A stretch of 64,000 bases of DNA from Arenibaculum pallidiluteum (GTDB taxonomy: Bacteria > Pseudomonadota > Alphaproteobacteria > Azospirillales > Azospirillaceae). A program made the translations under genes and the position numbers. Positions 1 through 8,400 of this stretch are shown in pieces. The stretch covers positions 248,001-312,000 of the forward strand of contig NZ_JAFIQU010000005.1 in the NCBI RefSeq assembly GCF_017355985.1, written 5' to 3'. How positions within the stretch are numbered: the stretch's first letter is position 1; each line of letters starts with the position of its first letter. The notes under the pieces were generated by a model. That model saw nothing but the letters and a program-made list of their open reading frames with translations, made no database searches and was not told where the DNA came from.

Positions 1-57
1 GCGAGCGCATTCATGCGGGCGCTTCTGAATCCCTGACTTCAAACCATCGAGGATGCT

Positions 58-1266
58 ATGAGCACCGAAACTAAGACCGCCGAGCAGCTCGCCGGCGAAG
101 TGAAGGCCGCGTTCTCCAAGTCGCTGGACGAGACCAAGAGCATCGCCGAGAAGGCGCTGGCCGAGGCTCGCGAGACCGGCAAGGTCGCCAACTCCACCAA
201 GGAGAAGGCCGACGAGGCGCTGCTGAAGCTGAACGGCATCAGCGAGCAGCTCGCCGAGGTCGAGCAGAAGATGGCGCGCGCCGCTGATGGCGGCGACGCC
301 GAGCCCGCCAAGAGCCTCGGGCAGCAGTTCATCGAGGACGAGCGCGTCAAGCAGTTCCTCGGTTCCGCCAGCAAGCGCGGCAAGGTCGACCTCGTCACCA
401 AGGCGACGATCACCTCGGCCACGACCGACGCCGCGGGCTCCGCGGGCGATCTCGTGCAGGCGACCCGCCTGCCCGGCATCATCGGCATGCCCGACCGCCG
501 GATGACGGTGCGCGACCTGCTGTCGCCCGGCCGCATGGACGGCAACGCGCTCGAGTACGTCAAGGAAACCGGCTTCACCAACAACGCCGGGATGGTTGCG
601 GAAGGCACCGCCAAGCCGCAGTCGGATCTGAAGTTCGACCTCGTGAGCACGACCGCCAAGGTCGTCGCGCACTACGCCAAGGCGAGCCGCCAGATCCTCG
701 ACGACGCCTCGCAGCTCGCGTCGTACATCGACTATCGCCTGCGCTACGGCCTCGCCTACAAGGAAGAGACTCAGCTCCTGAGCGGTGACGGCACCGGCCA
801 GAATCTGCTCGGCATCATCCCGCAGGCGACCGCCTACGCTGCGCCGATCACCCTAACCTCGCCGACCAGCATCGACGTGCTGCGCCTGGCGATGCTGCAG
901 GCGGCGCTGGCCGAGCTGCCGGCGACCGGCCATGTCCTCAACCCGATCGACTGGGCGTGGATCGAGACGCTCAAGGACGGCGAGGGCCGCTACATCATCG
1001 GCAACCCGCAGGGCAACCTCGCCCCGACGCTGTGGGGGCTGCCGGTGGTGACCACGCAGGCGATCTCGGTCGACAAGTTCCTGACCGGCGCCTTCAAGAT
1101 GGGCGCCCAGGTGTTCGACCGCTGGATGGCCCGGGTCGAGGTCGCCACGGAGAACGAGGACGACTTCATCAAGAACCTCGTCACGATGCTGTGCGAGGAG
1201 CGCCTGGCCCTGGCCGTCTACCGGCCGGAAGCCTTCATCTACGGCGACTTCGGTCGCGTGGCCTAA
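58..1266 (+). CDS. Phage major capsid protein, HK97 family
   Basis: The 402-aa product forms the icosahedral head. Residues 1-75 are charged and predicted coiled coil (repeated AEKA/EKAD-type heptads), which fits the delta/scaffolding domain that HK97-type proteases remove. From about residue 110 the sequence follows the HK97 fold pattern, with a GSAGDLV segment, a P-rich IIGMPDRRMTVRDLL stretch before the capsid core, and a conserved C-terminal half with GDGTGQNLLGI and a final EAFIYGDFG. Length is normal for the family. It heads the visible late operon and is followed after 55 bases by a small phage gene. The protease that would process it must lie to the left. Confidence 0.93.
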   Translation: MSTETKTAEQLAGEVKAAFSKSLDETKSIAEKALAEARETGKVANSTKEKADEALLKLNGISEQLAEVEQKMARAADGGDAEPAKSLGQQFIEDERVKQFLGSASKRGKVDLVTKATITSATTDAAGSAGDLVQATRLPGIIGMPDRRMTVRDLLSPGRMDGNALEYVKETGFTNNAGMVAEGTAKPQSDLKFDLVSTTAKVVAHYAKASRQILDDASQLASYIDYRLRYGLAYKEETQLLSGDGTGQNLLGIIPQATAYAAPITLTSPTSIDVLRLAMLQAALAELPATGHVLNPIDWAWIETLKDGEGRYIIGNPQGNLAPTLWGLPVVTTQAISVDKFLTGAFKMGAQVFDRWMARVEVATENEDDFIKNLVTMLCEERLALAVYRPEAFIYGDFGRVA

Positions 1267-1321
1267 CGGCCGCGGGGGCGGGCTTCGGCTCGCCCCCAAC
1301 CTCTCCCCGACGGAGGCACCG

Positions 1322-1531
1322 ATGGCGAACAAGATGACTTTCCGCGTCATGCGCGAGATGGAAGGCGATCGCTTCTATCGCGCCGGCGAGACGCGCGAGA
1401 TGCTGCCGGCCGACGCCGCCCATCTGCTGCAGCTCGGTGCCCTGGCCGAGATCGACGGCAAGGTCGAGTCCACGCCGCTGAACAAGGCCGAGCCCGCGCC
1501 CCGGCGCAAGCGCACGACCGCTGCCGATTGA
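1322..1531 (+). CDS. Small phage protein after capsid gene, unknown function
   Basis: A 69-aa basic-tailed protein lies between the capsid and head-tail connector genes and ends 10 bases before the next start. It has an ordered N-terminal part (residues 1-45, with an MLPADAAHLLQLGAL segment) and a lysine/arginine-rich tail. A purine-rich GACGGAGG sits 6 bases before the ATG, a good ribosome binding site. Small proteins of this size are common at this place in HK97-like operons, but I do not recognise a named family or a role. Confidence 0.75.
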   Translation: MANKMTFRVMREMEGDRFYRAGETREMLPADAAHLLQLGALAEIDGKVESTPLNKAEPAPRRKRTTAAD

Positions 1532-1541
1532 GGGCGCCCGA

Positions 1542-2096
1542 ATGCTGACGACCTCCGCCGCACTGAATGCCGAGCTCGGCACGACCGGGCAGGATTACGA
1601 CGACCTGATCCGCCAGGTGTCGGCGGAGGTCGAGACCTATTGTGGCCGCACCTTCGCGTCCGCGTCGCGGACGCAGACGATCCGCCTGCCGCGCTGGCGT
1701 GAGCGCTTGATCCTCGACCGGACGCCGGTCGTGTCGATCGCATCCGTCGCGCAGAACGGCGAAGCGCTGACCGCCGACGAGATCGAGATCGAGGACTCGG
1801 GCGCCGGGTTCCTGCTGCGCGTGGACGCGGCCGGCTGCTCGCTCGGCTGGTGCGGCAAGGTCGTCGTGACCTACGTCGCTGGCTACGCCAGCACACCCGC
1901 CGACGTCGAGCGGTGCGTGCTCGACCTGTGCGTGCGGGCCTACCATGGGCGCGGCCGCGATCCGCTGCTGCGCAGCGAGAGGATCCTCGACGTGATCGAT
2001 CAGTCGTGGATGGACACCGACAAGGTCGAGATGCGCGGCGGGCTCCCGGTGGATGTCGCCGATCGGCTGTGCGCCTACCGGGTGGTAAGCGTCTGA
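1542..2096 (+). CDS. Phage head-tail connector protein (HK97 gp6-like)
   Basis: The 184-aa product resembles the gp6-type connector that forms a ring below the portal and joins head and tail. The N-terminal half is helical, with LIRQVSAEVETYCGRTFA matching the helical pair of this family. A middle part with GWCGKVVVTYVAGY is followed by a helical C-terminus (CVLDLCVRAYHGRGRDPLL), a common pattern in these connectors. Its stop overlaps the next start by one base (TGATG), so translation is probably coupled. Position right after the capsid genes supports the assignment. Confidence 0.8.
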   Translation: MLTTSAALNAELGTTGQDYDDLIRQVSAEVETYCGRTFASASRTQTIRLPRWRERLILDRTPVVSIASVAQNGEALTADEIEIEDSGAGFLLRVDAAGCSLGWCGKVVVTYVAGYASTPADVERCVLDLCVRAYHGRGRDPLLRSERILDVIDQSWMDTDKVEMRGGLPVDVADRLCAYRVVSV

Positions 2097-2428
2097 TGAG
2101 CGCCGCCGCCAAGGTCGCTGCGGCGCTGGCGAAGTACGGCCGCCCGATGACGCTGCGCCGGCGCGTCGGCACGACGTCGGCCTTTAGCGACGTGACCGTG
2201 AAGGGCGTCGCCGACGGCTACAAGCCGGCCGAGCTCGTCGGCGGAATCGTCCAGGGCGACCGGCAGGTCACGATCAGCAACGCCGAGATTGCCGCGGCCG
2301 CTTGGCCTGGTCCGCCGAAGAAGGGTGATTTCGTGATGATCGACGGCGTCCAGACGGCGGTGCAGGGCGTCGAGACGAAGCATCTCGCGACCGACATCCT
2401 CGCCCATGTGCTGTGGGTTCGTGGCTAA
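2096..2428 (+). CDS. Phage head closure / stopper protein
   Basis: The 110-aa product starts at the ATG that overlaps the previous stop; a longer open frame upstream of this ATG lies inside the connector gene and is not used. Basic N-terminus, beta-rich middle, and a C-terminal segment (KKGDFVMIDGVQTAVQGVETK...) typical of small beta-barrel head-completion proteins placed between the gp6-like connector and the neck protein. The stop is one base from the stop of the convergent gene at 2430, which marks the exact left edge of an insertion in the operon. Role is inferred mainly from order and fold pattern. Confidence 0.7.
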   Translation: MSAAAKVAAALAKYGRPMTLRRRVGTTSAFSDVTVKGVADGYKPAELVGGIVQGDRQVTISNAEIAAAAWPGPPKKGDFVMIDGVQTAVQGVETKHLATDILAHVLWVRG

Positions 2429-2429
2429 C

Positions 2430-2951
2430 TCAACTGCTTTCAATTTGTGAGAGTATGGTGTTGACTAGAAAATCCCTAACTTCGTCGCCAAGCCTGGTTG
2501 GTGCCGATAGAAAGCAGGGCTCCTGGAATTGTTCTGGGTGGCGCTTCTCTAGTATGCCGAGTTCTATCAGTTTATTTACTTCATCGATCTGTTCGATGGG
2601 ACGTTGGGATCTGTCCTCAAGTGTAACGCACGCCGACGTTGGTCGGGATGCAAACAGTAAGTAATATTTCAGAAGGCTTGGCTGCAAATTGTTGATCGCG
2701 CTCCTGACTTCTTCAGATGGTTTTGGTGAACGCTTCTCGCTCAGGGTCAGTTTGAAACCGCCATAGTCGATGGTCGTGGCTTGGTTTGCTAGACCCGGAA
2801 GAGCGTCGAACAGTCGGTAAATCGGCTGTTGGAGGGTGAGGAATGCAGTGAGAGCAACCAAAGGCCAGAGAGATTTCTGCACGAGCGTGATCAGTGCGAC
2901 GATCACCTCATGTCCACCAGTGGAAGCTGTCTTTTCTTCCCGGTTTGCCAT
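2430..2951 (-). CDS. Reverse-strand membrane-anchored protein inside the head-tail operon (candidate moron)
   Basis: A 173-aa protein of unknown function that runs against all surrounding late genes and is visibly richer in A+T. Residues about 16-40 form one transmembrane helix after a short polar N-terminus; a GGFKLTLSE segment (about 65-75) starts the soluble part, and residues 80-173 look helical, with a winged-helix-like INKLIELGILEKR pattern. GGAG eight bases before the ATG gives a ribosome site. The gene is a tidy cassette between 2428 and 3050. Such inverted, AT-rich genes in late operons are typically morons expressed from the lysogen; host fitness, superinfection exclusion or anti-phage roles are possible, but nothing in the sequence decides. 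Confidence 0.8.
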   Translation of the reverse strand: MANREEKTASTGGHEVIVALITLVQKSLWPLVALTAFLTLQQPIYRLFDALPGLANQATTIDYGGFKLTLSEKRSPKPSEEVRSAINNLQPSLLKYYLLFASRPTSACVTLEDRSQRPIEQIDEVNKLIELGILEKRHPEQFQEPCFLSAPTRLGDEVRDFLVNTILSQIESS

Positions 2952-2981
2952 GTGCAGCTCCGGAATCAGCTGACTGGCCTA

Positions 2982-2999
2982 TGAGGCTGATGCACCTCA
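2982..2999. promoter_or_regulatory. Inverted repeat upstream of the moron
   Basis: TGAGG (2982-2986) and CCTCA (2995-2999) are an exact inverted pair separated by 8 bases, 31 bases upstream of the minus-strand start at 2951. This could be an operator or part of a promoter for the reverse gene. Five-base arms occur easily by chance in GC-rich DNA, and I see no clear -35/-10 pair. Confidence 0.25.
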
Positions 3000-3049
3000 A
3001 CTCGCGGCGCAAGGGGTTTGCTCCCGGCCTAGACCATTGGGAAGTGAGC

Positions 3050-3670
3050 ATGTTTCGATCGACAGCAGCCTTCGAGCGGGTGATCGCGGTGTCGGTCGCC
3101 CGGGTCAAGCCGCCCGAGCAGCAGAAGGAGCACGCCCGCATCGCGAAGCAGGGGCTCGCCGAGCACCTCGCGAAGCTGGACGCCAAGCCGGAGGTCGTGC
3201 GGCTGGTCGACGGCCGCAAGGGCGTGGCGGAAGAGTCGGTCAAGCCTTACGGCGTGATCCGGTACGAGTTCCTGCGCCTGGCGGAGATCGCGCAGCGTGC
3301 GCTGGTGCTGGCGCGCGAGCTGTCGCCCAAGCGTTCGGGCCGCTATGCGAAGTCGTGGTTCGTGATGTCGGGCGGCCGCGAGGTGCCTGAAACCGAGATC
3401 CCGAGCGGCGTGGAACTGGTGATCACCAACGACCAGCCGTATCACCGGCGGATCGTCACCGGCGGGCAGCGCGGCGAGGTGCGGGTTCCGCCGGGCATTG
3501 TGGAGACGATGCGTCAGCGGCTCTATGCCGAGTTCGGCCGGACGTTCTTCGCCGAGGTCCGGTTCATCGACCTTGCCGGCGCCTACCGTCTGAAGCGCGA
3601 CCATCGCCGCCGCGGCCGCCGCAAGGGCGACCCGATCACCTATCCGGCGCTTATCCTTCGCACCCTATAG
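3050..3670 (+). CDS. Phage neck / HK97 gp10-like tail component
   Basis: A 206-aa protein, basic at its C-terminus (HRRRGRRKGD). The open frame begins upstream at 2894, but that part overlaps the reverse gene and has no phage character; ATG 3050 precedes MFRSTAAFERVIAVSVAR, the natural N-terminus. The middle (LAREL...SGRYAKSWFVMSGG) matches gp10-like neck proteins, where 'P.rSGrly.s..v' is the recurrent pattern. It lies between head closure and tail terminator genes. The start is the least certain part, since the cassette at 2430-2951 may have replaced the original upstream spacer. Confidence 0.75.
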   Translation: MFRSTAAFERVIAVSVARVKPPEQQKEHARIAKQGLAEHLAKLDAKPEVVRLVDGRKGVAEESVKPYGVIRYEFLRLAEIAQRALVLARELSPKRSGRYAKSWFVMSGGREVPETEIPSGVELVITNDQPYHRRIVTGGQRGEVRVPPGIVETMRQRLYAEFGRTFFAEVRFIDLAGAYRLKRDHRRRGRRKGDPITYPALILRTL

Positions 3671-3690
3671 AGAGCCGGAGCTGCAGGCCC

Positions 3691-4095
3691 ATGACGTTCG
3701 CCGACGCCGTCGCCGCGATCCGCGCCCGCCTGGGCGACCCCTTCGAGGGCGCGCCGGTGGCGCTGCCGAACGTGAACTTCGAGCCCGGCGACGGGCCGTG
3801 GCTCTACCTCGAGGTGCTCGGCGCCGCCGGCGAGGCGAGCCGCCATGGCTCGGTCGGTAAGCGGTTCGTGACCGACCTGGGAACGATCATGGCGCATGTC
3901 TTCGTCCCGGCCGGCACCGGCACCGATGTCGCCTACACGCTCGCGGGGCAGGTCGCCGACGCGCTGCGCCTGGCGACCTTCGACGGCATCGACACCGAGG
4001 CCGCCACCATCGGCGGCGGGGAATCGGGCGACGACAACGGAAATTGGTTCCGCGTCAGCGTGAGCATCCCCTTCGCCCTTCACTACACCGCGTAG
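3691..4095 (+). CDS. Phage tail terminator protein
   Basis: The 134-aa product fits small tail terminators that cap the tail tube and join it to the neck. It begins MTFADAVAAIRARL, then has a beta-rich core with GPWLYLEVL, TDLGTIMAHVFVPAGTG and a C-terminal WFRVSVSIPFALHY strand, the 'R......f.f.Y' end seen in this group. It lies just before the tail tube gene, the expected place. AGCTGCAGG before the ATG is a moderate ribosome site. Confidence 0.75.
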   Translation: MTFADAVAAIRARLGDPFEGAPVALPNVNFEPGDGPWLYLEVLGAAGEASRHGSVGKRFVTDLGTIMAHVFVPAGTGTDVAYTLAGQVADALRLATFDGIDTEAATIGGGESGDDNGNWFRVSVSIPFALHYTA

Positions 4096-4150
4096 TCAGC
4101 GGTGCACCGGCGGCCGGCGGGCCGCTTCATTCCACGCAACGGAGAGAGAA

Positions 4151-4630
4151 ATGGCAGTCATCACCTCCGCCGGCACCAAGCTCTATGTCGCCGGCGCTCA
4201 CACGACCGCGGACTCGGTGGCCGAGTACGACGCGCTGACCTGGGTCGAGGTCGGCGAGGTCACCAATTTCGGCGAGTTCGGCGCGTCCTATGCCGAGATC
4301 ACGCACGTTCCGGTCGGCACGAACATCACGCACAAGTTCAAGGGCACCCGGAACGACGGGAGCCTGCAGCTCACGCTCGGCCGCGACCCCTCCGACGTCG
4401 GGCAGGCCGATCTGGTCGAGGCTCTCGACAGCTACGACAGCTACGATTTCAAGATCGAGCTGAACGATCTGCCGAGCGGCACCGGCGCCAAGCCGACGCG
4501 CTTCTTCTTCGCCGGCAAGGTGATGTCTTACACGACCAATATCGGCAACGGCGGCCAGGTCGTCGGCGCGAACACGACGATCAGCATCGACGGCGCCGTG
4601 CTCGAGGGCGCGAAGGTCGCGGGCTCGTAA
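4151..4630 (+). CDS. Phage major tail tube protein
   Basis: A 159-aa tail tube subunit. Features seen: AGTKLYVAG at the start, WVEVGEVTNFGEFGASY, the THKFKGTRNDGSLQLTL segment typical of tube proteins, and a C-terminal strand pair (SYTTNIGNGGQVVGANTTISID). GGAGAGAG lies 3 to 10 bases before the ATG. The family usually measures 130-200 aa, so the length fits. It is followed by the chaperone pair, as in lambda-like tails. Confidence 0.88.
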   Translation: MAVITSAGTKLYVAGAHTTADSVAEYDALTWVEVGEVTNFGEFGASYAEITHVPVGTNITHKFKGTRNDGSLQLTLGRDPSDVGQADLVEALDSYDSYDFKIELNDLPSGTGAKPTRFFFAGKVMSYTTNIGNGGQVVGANTTISIDGAVLEGAKVAGS

Positions 4631-4725
4631 CGGAACCCCTCGCGCGAGGGCCGGGCGGCGGTGCTGTCGGGGCGCCGCCGCCCTCTTCCCGACACCCCGG
4701 CACATCCCGGTGAAGGAATCCCGAC

Positions 4726-5124
4726 ATGAGCAAGATCGCCAAGGGCGAAGTCGCCGTCACCCTGGACGGCACGGAATACACGCTGAAGCCGTCGCTGAAC
4801 GCCTTCTCGCAGCTCGGCTCGCGCTACGACAACCATGGCGCGCTGCTCGGCAAGGTCGGCTGCGGCAATGTCCCCGCGATCGTGATGGTGCTCCGCCTCG
4901 GCCTGGGCTGGGGCGACAAGGATGCCAAGAAGCTCCCCGACCTCGTCTTCAAGACCGGCATTCCGTCGTTGATCGACCCCGTCACCGACTACGTCTGGCG
5001 GCTGTTCAACGCCGGCAAGTCGTTCGAGGAGTCGATCGCCGAGAAGGACGCGGCCGAGGCGGAGGCTGGCGACGCCGAAAAGGGAAAGCCGGAAGAGACG
5101 GAAAACCCGCTCCTCGGCGCCTGA
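4726..5124 (+). CDS. Tail assembly chaperone (gpG-like)
   Basis: A 132-aa protein, the short product of the chaperone pair that coats the tape measure during tail assembly. It has an N-terminal beta part (GEVAVTLDGTEYTLKPSLNAF), a helical centre and an acidic, repetitive C-terminus (DAAEAEAGDAEKGKPEE) where the ribosome can slip. It resembles the GTA gp10/TAC group. AGGAATCCCGAC before the ATG supplies the ribosome site. Non-slipping ribosomes stop at TGA 5122-5124. Confidence 0.82.
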   Translation: MSKIAKGEVAVTLDGTEYTLKPSLNAFSQLGSRYDNHGALLGKVGCGNVPAIVMVLRLGLGWGDKDAKKLPDLVFKTGIPSLIDPVTDYVWRLFNAGKSFEESIAEKDAAEAEAGDAEKGKPEETENPLLGA

Positions 5125-5384
5125 CAATCAGCGAATACGCCGACCAGCTCTTTTCCTACGCGACGGGCTGGCTCGGCTGGTCCCCGGGAGTCGCCCTGCG
5201 GGCCTCCATCTTCCAGATCGAACTTGCCCTCGATGGCAAGGTCGACTTCGTCAAGAAGACCAACCCCTACGGATCCGGTGAGGACGACGAGCCCGAGGCG
5301 CCGCCGGCGCACGAGCCCGATCAGGTCGCGAGCGGCCTGGCGTCCTTCCTGCGATCCCGGGCGGCACCGGCGGCGCGGGGCTAG
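4726..5384 (+). CDS. Frameshifted tail assembly chaperone (gpGT-like fusion)
   Basis: If the ribosome slips back one base at 5082-5088, the chaperone continues in the -1 frame to the TAG at 5382-5384, giving about 219 aa. The added part includes LTISEYADQLFSYATGW and DGKVDFVKKTNPYGSG, a helical domain expected for the T domain that binds the tail tube. This downstream frame has no ATG and no plausible GTG or TTG between the slip site and the domain, so separate initiation is unlikely. Known in lambda as G/GT; here inferred from the exact heptamer and frame. Confidence 0.8.
5082..5088 (+). promoter_or_regulatory. Programmed -1 ribosomal frameshift site
   Basis: The heptamer GGGAAAG is read in the zero frame as G GGA AAG (codons at 5083 and 5086), the X XXY YYZ pattern and the same heptamer used in phage lambda G-T. 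Slipping gives GGG AAA and leads into the open -1 frame that reaches 5384. The zero frame ends 34 bases later at 5124. Confidence 0.88.
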
Positions 5385-5427
5385 TCCCCGCGCACCTTCC
5401 CGTATTTTCCCCTGCCGAGGTGTGCCC

Positions 5428-8400
5428 ATGGCGCAGCGTGAAGAGGCGGTCACCGCCCTAGTCTTCGATGCTCGGCAGGCGCAGCAGGGCGCGCAGCAGT
5501 TCGAGCAGGCGGCGAAAAAGATCGTCGCCGCGAACGCGCAGGCGGAGCGCGCGACCGAGCGCGTGGTCGCGGTTGTCGGCGAGCAGTCCAGGGCGCTGGA
5601 GCGCCTGAAGCGTGCCGTCGATCCCGCCTATGCCTCGCAGCAGAAGCTGGCCGCGGCGCAGGATCTGATCGACCGCCAGGCGCAGCGCGGGCTGATCACC
5701 GAGCGCGAGCGGCTGCGGCTGCTCGACATGGCGGAAAAGCGCTATGCGAGCACGGCTGTTGCGGCGAACCGGATGGGCGGCTCGCTGCAGAACGTCGGCT
5801 ATCAGGTCGCGGACGTCGCAACGCAGATCAGCATGGGCCAGAATGCCCTTCAGGCGTTCGCGATCCAGGGCGGCCAAGTCATCCAAGCGTTTGGCCCTTG
5901 GGGCGCCGTGATTGGCGCGGCGGTGACGATCGTCGGCGCCCTGGCTGTGGGCGTGGGCAAGGCAGGCGACGCCGCCGCCGACGCCGAAACGGCTTACAGC
6001 AGCTATGCCAATGCGATGGAGCTCGCCAAGTCGGCGGGCGAGGATCTCACGACGGCCACCGGCAAGCGCCGCGAGGCGTTGGAGGCCGAGCGCCGGGGCA
6101 TCATCGAGGCCATGGAGGCGCAGCTTGCCTATGCCGAGGTGCGAGCCTCGACCATGGGCATCGGCGGATTCGGTCCCGAGGCGGCGCTGGCCGGCGGTCA
6201 GGTTGACGTCGTCATTCAGGGCCAGAAGAACGCCATTCGGCAGCTCCGGATCGAACTGGAGATCCTGAAGGGCACCTATGGCGTCTACAACGATGGCGCC
6301 CGCACGGCGGCCGTCGAGACGCAGGGCGCCACGAGCGCGACCGGCGGCTACCGCGATGCGGTCAAGTCGCTGAACGACCAGCTTCGGCAGCAGATTGAAG
6401 ACCTCGGATTCCAGGCTGACGCGCAGGACCGCAGCAACGCGACCAAGCTCGAGGCGAAGCTGCGCGCCGAGGCGATGAAGGTCGCCGGCGTGCTGGAGTG
6501 GGAATCCGTCGACGCCACGACGCGCGCCCGGGTCGATGAGGCGGTCGCGCTGCAGCGGACGATCGACAGGAAGGAGGCGGCAACCAAGGCTTCGGAGAAG
6601 GCGGCGCAGGCCGCCAAGCACGAGGCCGAGCAACTCCGGCAGCGCAACCGCGCGATCAACGCGGCAGCCACGGACGCCGCGGCGGACGAGGAGCGCACTC
6701 GTGCGGCCGCGTCGAAGCGGGCGCAGGAGTTCCTGAAGGATCAGACGCAGCTCGAGCAGGCGCTGATGCGCGAGGTCGATGCATCGCAGAAGCTGCTCGA
6801 CCTGGCCGGCGAGGACGAGCGCACCCGCGCCGTCCGGATCAAGCAGCTTGAGATCGAGACGCGCTGGCGCGAGAAGCTCGGATCGCTGTCCCCGGCGCAG
6901 ATCGAGAACGCCCGCCAGGCGGCCGAGGCGATCGTCGACAACGAGCGCGCCCTGCAGCGCTACAACGCCGGCCTGCAGGAACTGGAGCGCTTTGGCGACC
7001 GGGCGTTCGACGCGCTGATCGAGGGCGCCGTTCAGGGCAAGAACGGGATCCTCGACCTGGCGTCGGTCGTCCGCGGTCTCGGGGCTGAGCTCGTGACGGT
7101 CGCCGCACGCATGGCGATCCTCAACCCGATCAAGAACGCCATCCTCGGCGGGAACCTGCCGACGTTGGGCACCTTCGCCGGCCCCACCGCGGCCGCTGCG
7201 TCCGGCGGCGGCATGGGCGGCGTCGGCACGATCTCCAACCTGTCGAGCCTCGGCAGCCTCTTCGGCGGCTCGACCGCGCTGCACGGCATCGGCACGTCGA
7301 TTGCGACGAGCAGCATCGGGCAGTCGCTCGGGCTGAGCACGGCGGCGGGCGCCAACGGCATCACGTGGATGACGGGTGCGGGCAGCTCCTTCGCGAGCGG
7401 CCTGTCGGCGAGCCCGTGGGGCGTCATCGGCGGGCTCGGCGCCAACATGCTCGGTCTCGGCGGGGGCATCGGCGGCACGCTGGGCGGCATCGCGGGGTCT
7501 ATCGGCGGCGGCATGGCGGGCGCGGCGGCGCTCGGGTCGATCCTGGGGTCGGCGGCCGGGCCGATCGGCGCCATCGCCGGTTCGTTTCTCGGCACCGCGC
7601 TCGGCGGCCTGTTCGGCAACAGGAAGCCGTCGCGCGGCCCGACCCTGTTCACGACCGCCGAGTTCGAGAACGGCGGGCTGAACTACTCGACGTCGGGCGT
7701 CGACAACAAGGCCGACCCGCAGATGGCGGCGACGCTGGCTGCCGGCGTCGTGCAGGCGATGGCGCAGTTCCTCGGCGCGTCGGGCGGCGCGATCACCGGC
7801 TATACCTCGATGCAGCTCGAGCAGGACGCCAAGGGCACGCTGCTGAAGGTCCGGGGCAGCCGCGTTGGCGGCACCTATGAGACAGCCGAAGAGGCTGTCA
7901 TCGCCGGTCTGCGGGAGAGCATCGCGAACGGCGCGATCACGGGCGTCGGCAGCGAGGTTGCGAAGGCGATCGCGAACTCGACAGCCGAAGAGATCGACGC
8001 CTTCATGGCTGACGTCGGCCTCGGCCGGCTGGTCGATCGCCTGGAGTCCGGCAAGGGGCCGCTGACCACGTTCGAGGAGCAGTTGGAAGCCCTCGAAAAG
8101 CAGTGGGCCGACCAGATCGCCAAGGCGAAGGATCTCGGACTCGCGACCGCGGGGCTGACCGCGCTGCGTGACAAGGAGCTCGCGGCGATCCGCCAGCAGC
8201 AGCAGGCGGCCAACGACAGCATCGCGATCCGCGGCCTGACGCTGCTCGGCCGCAACCGGCGCGCCGGGCTGCTGGGCTTCGACAACGCGGCCGCGCAGCA
8301 GCTTCGGGACGCCGAGGCGCAGGGGCTCGACGTCGCGCTGCTGCGTCAGGTGCTGTCCGGCGAGCGGGCGCAACTCGACGCCTCGCTGCTGGCCGACGCC

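Noticed and set aside
2894-3049. Longer N-terminus for the neck protein
   Set aside because: The extension overlaps the reverse gene and reads as noncoding; ATG 3050 gives the expected start.
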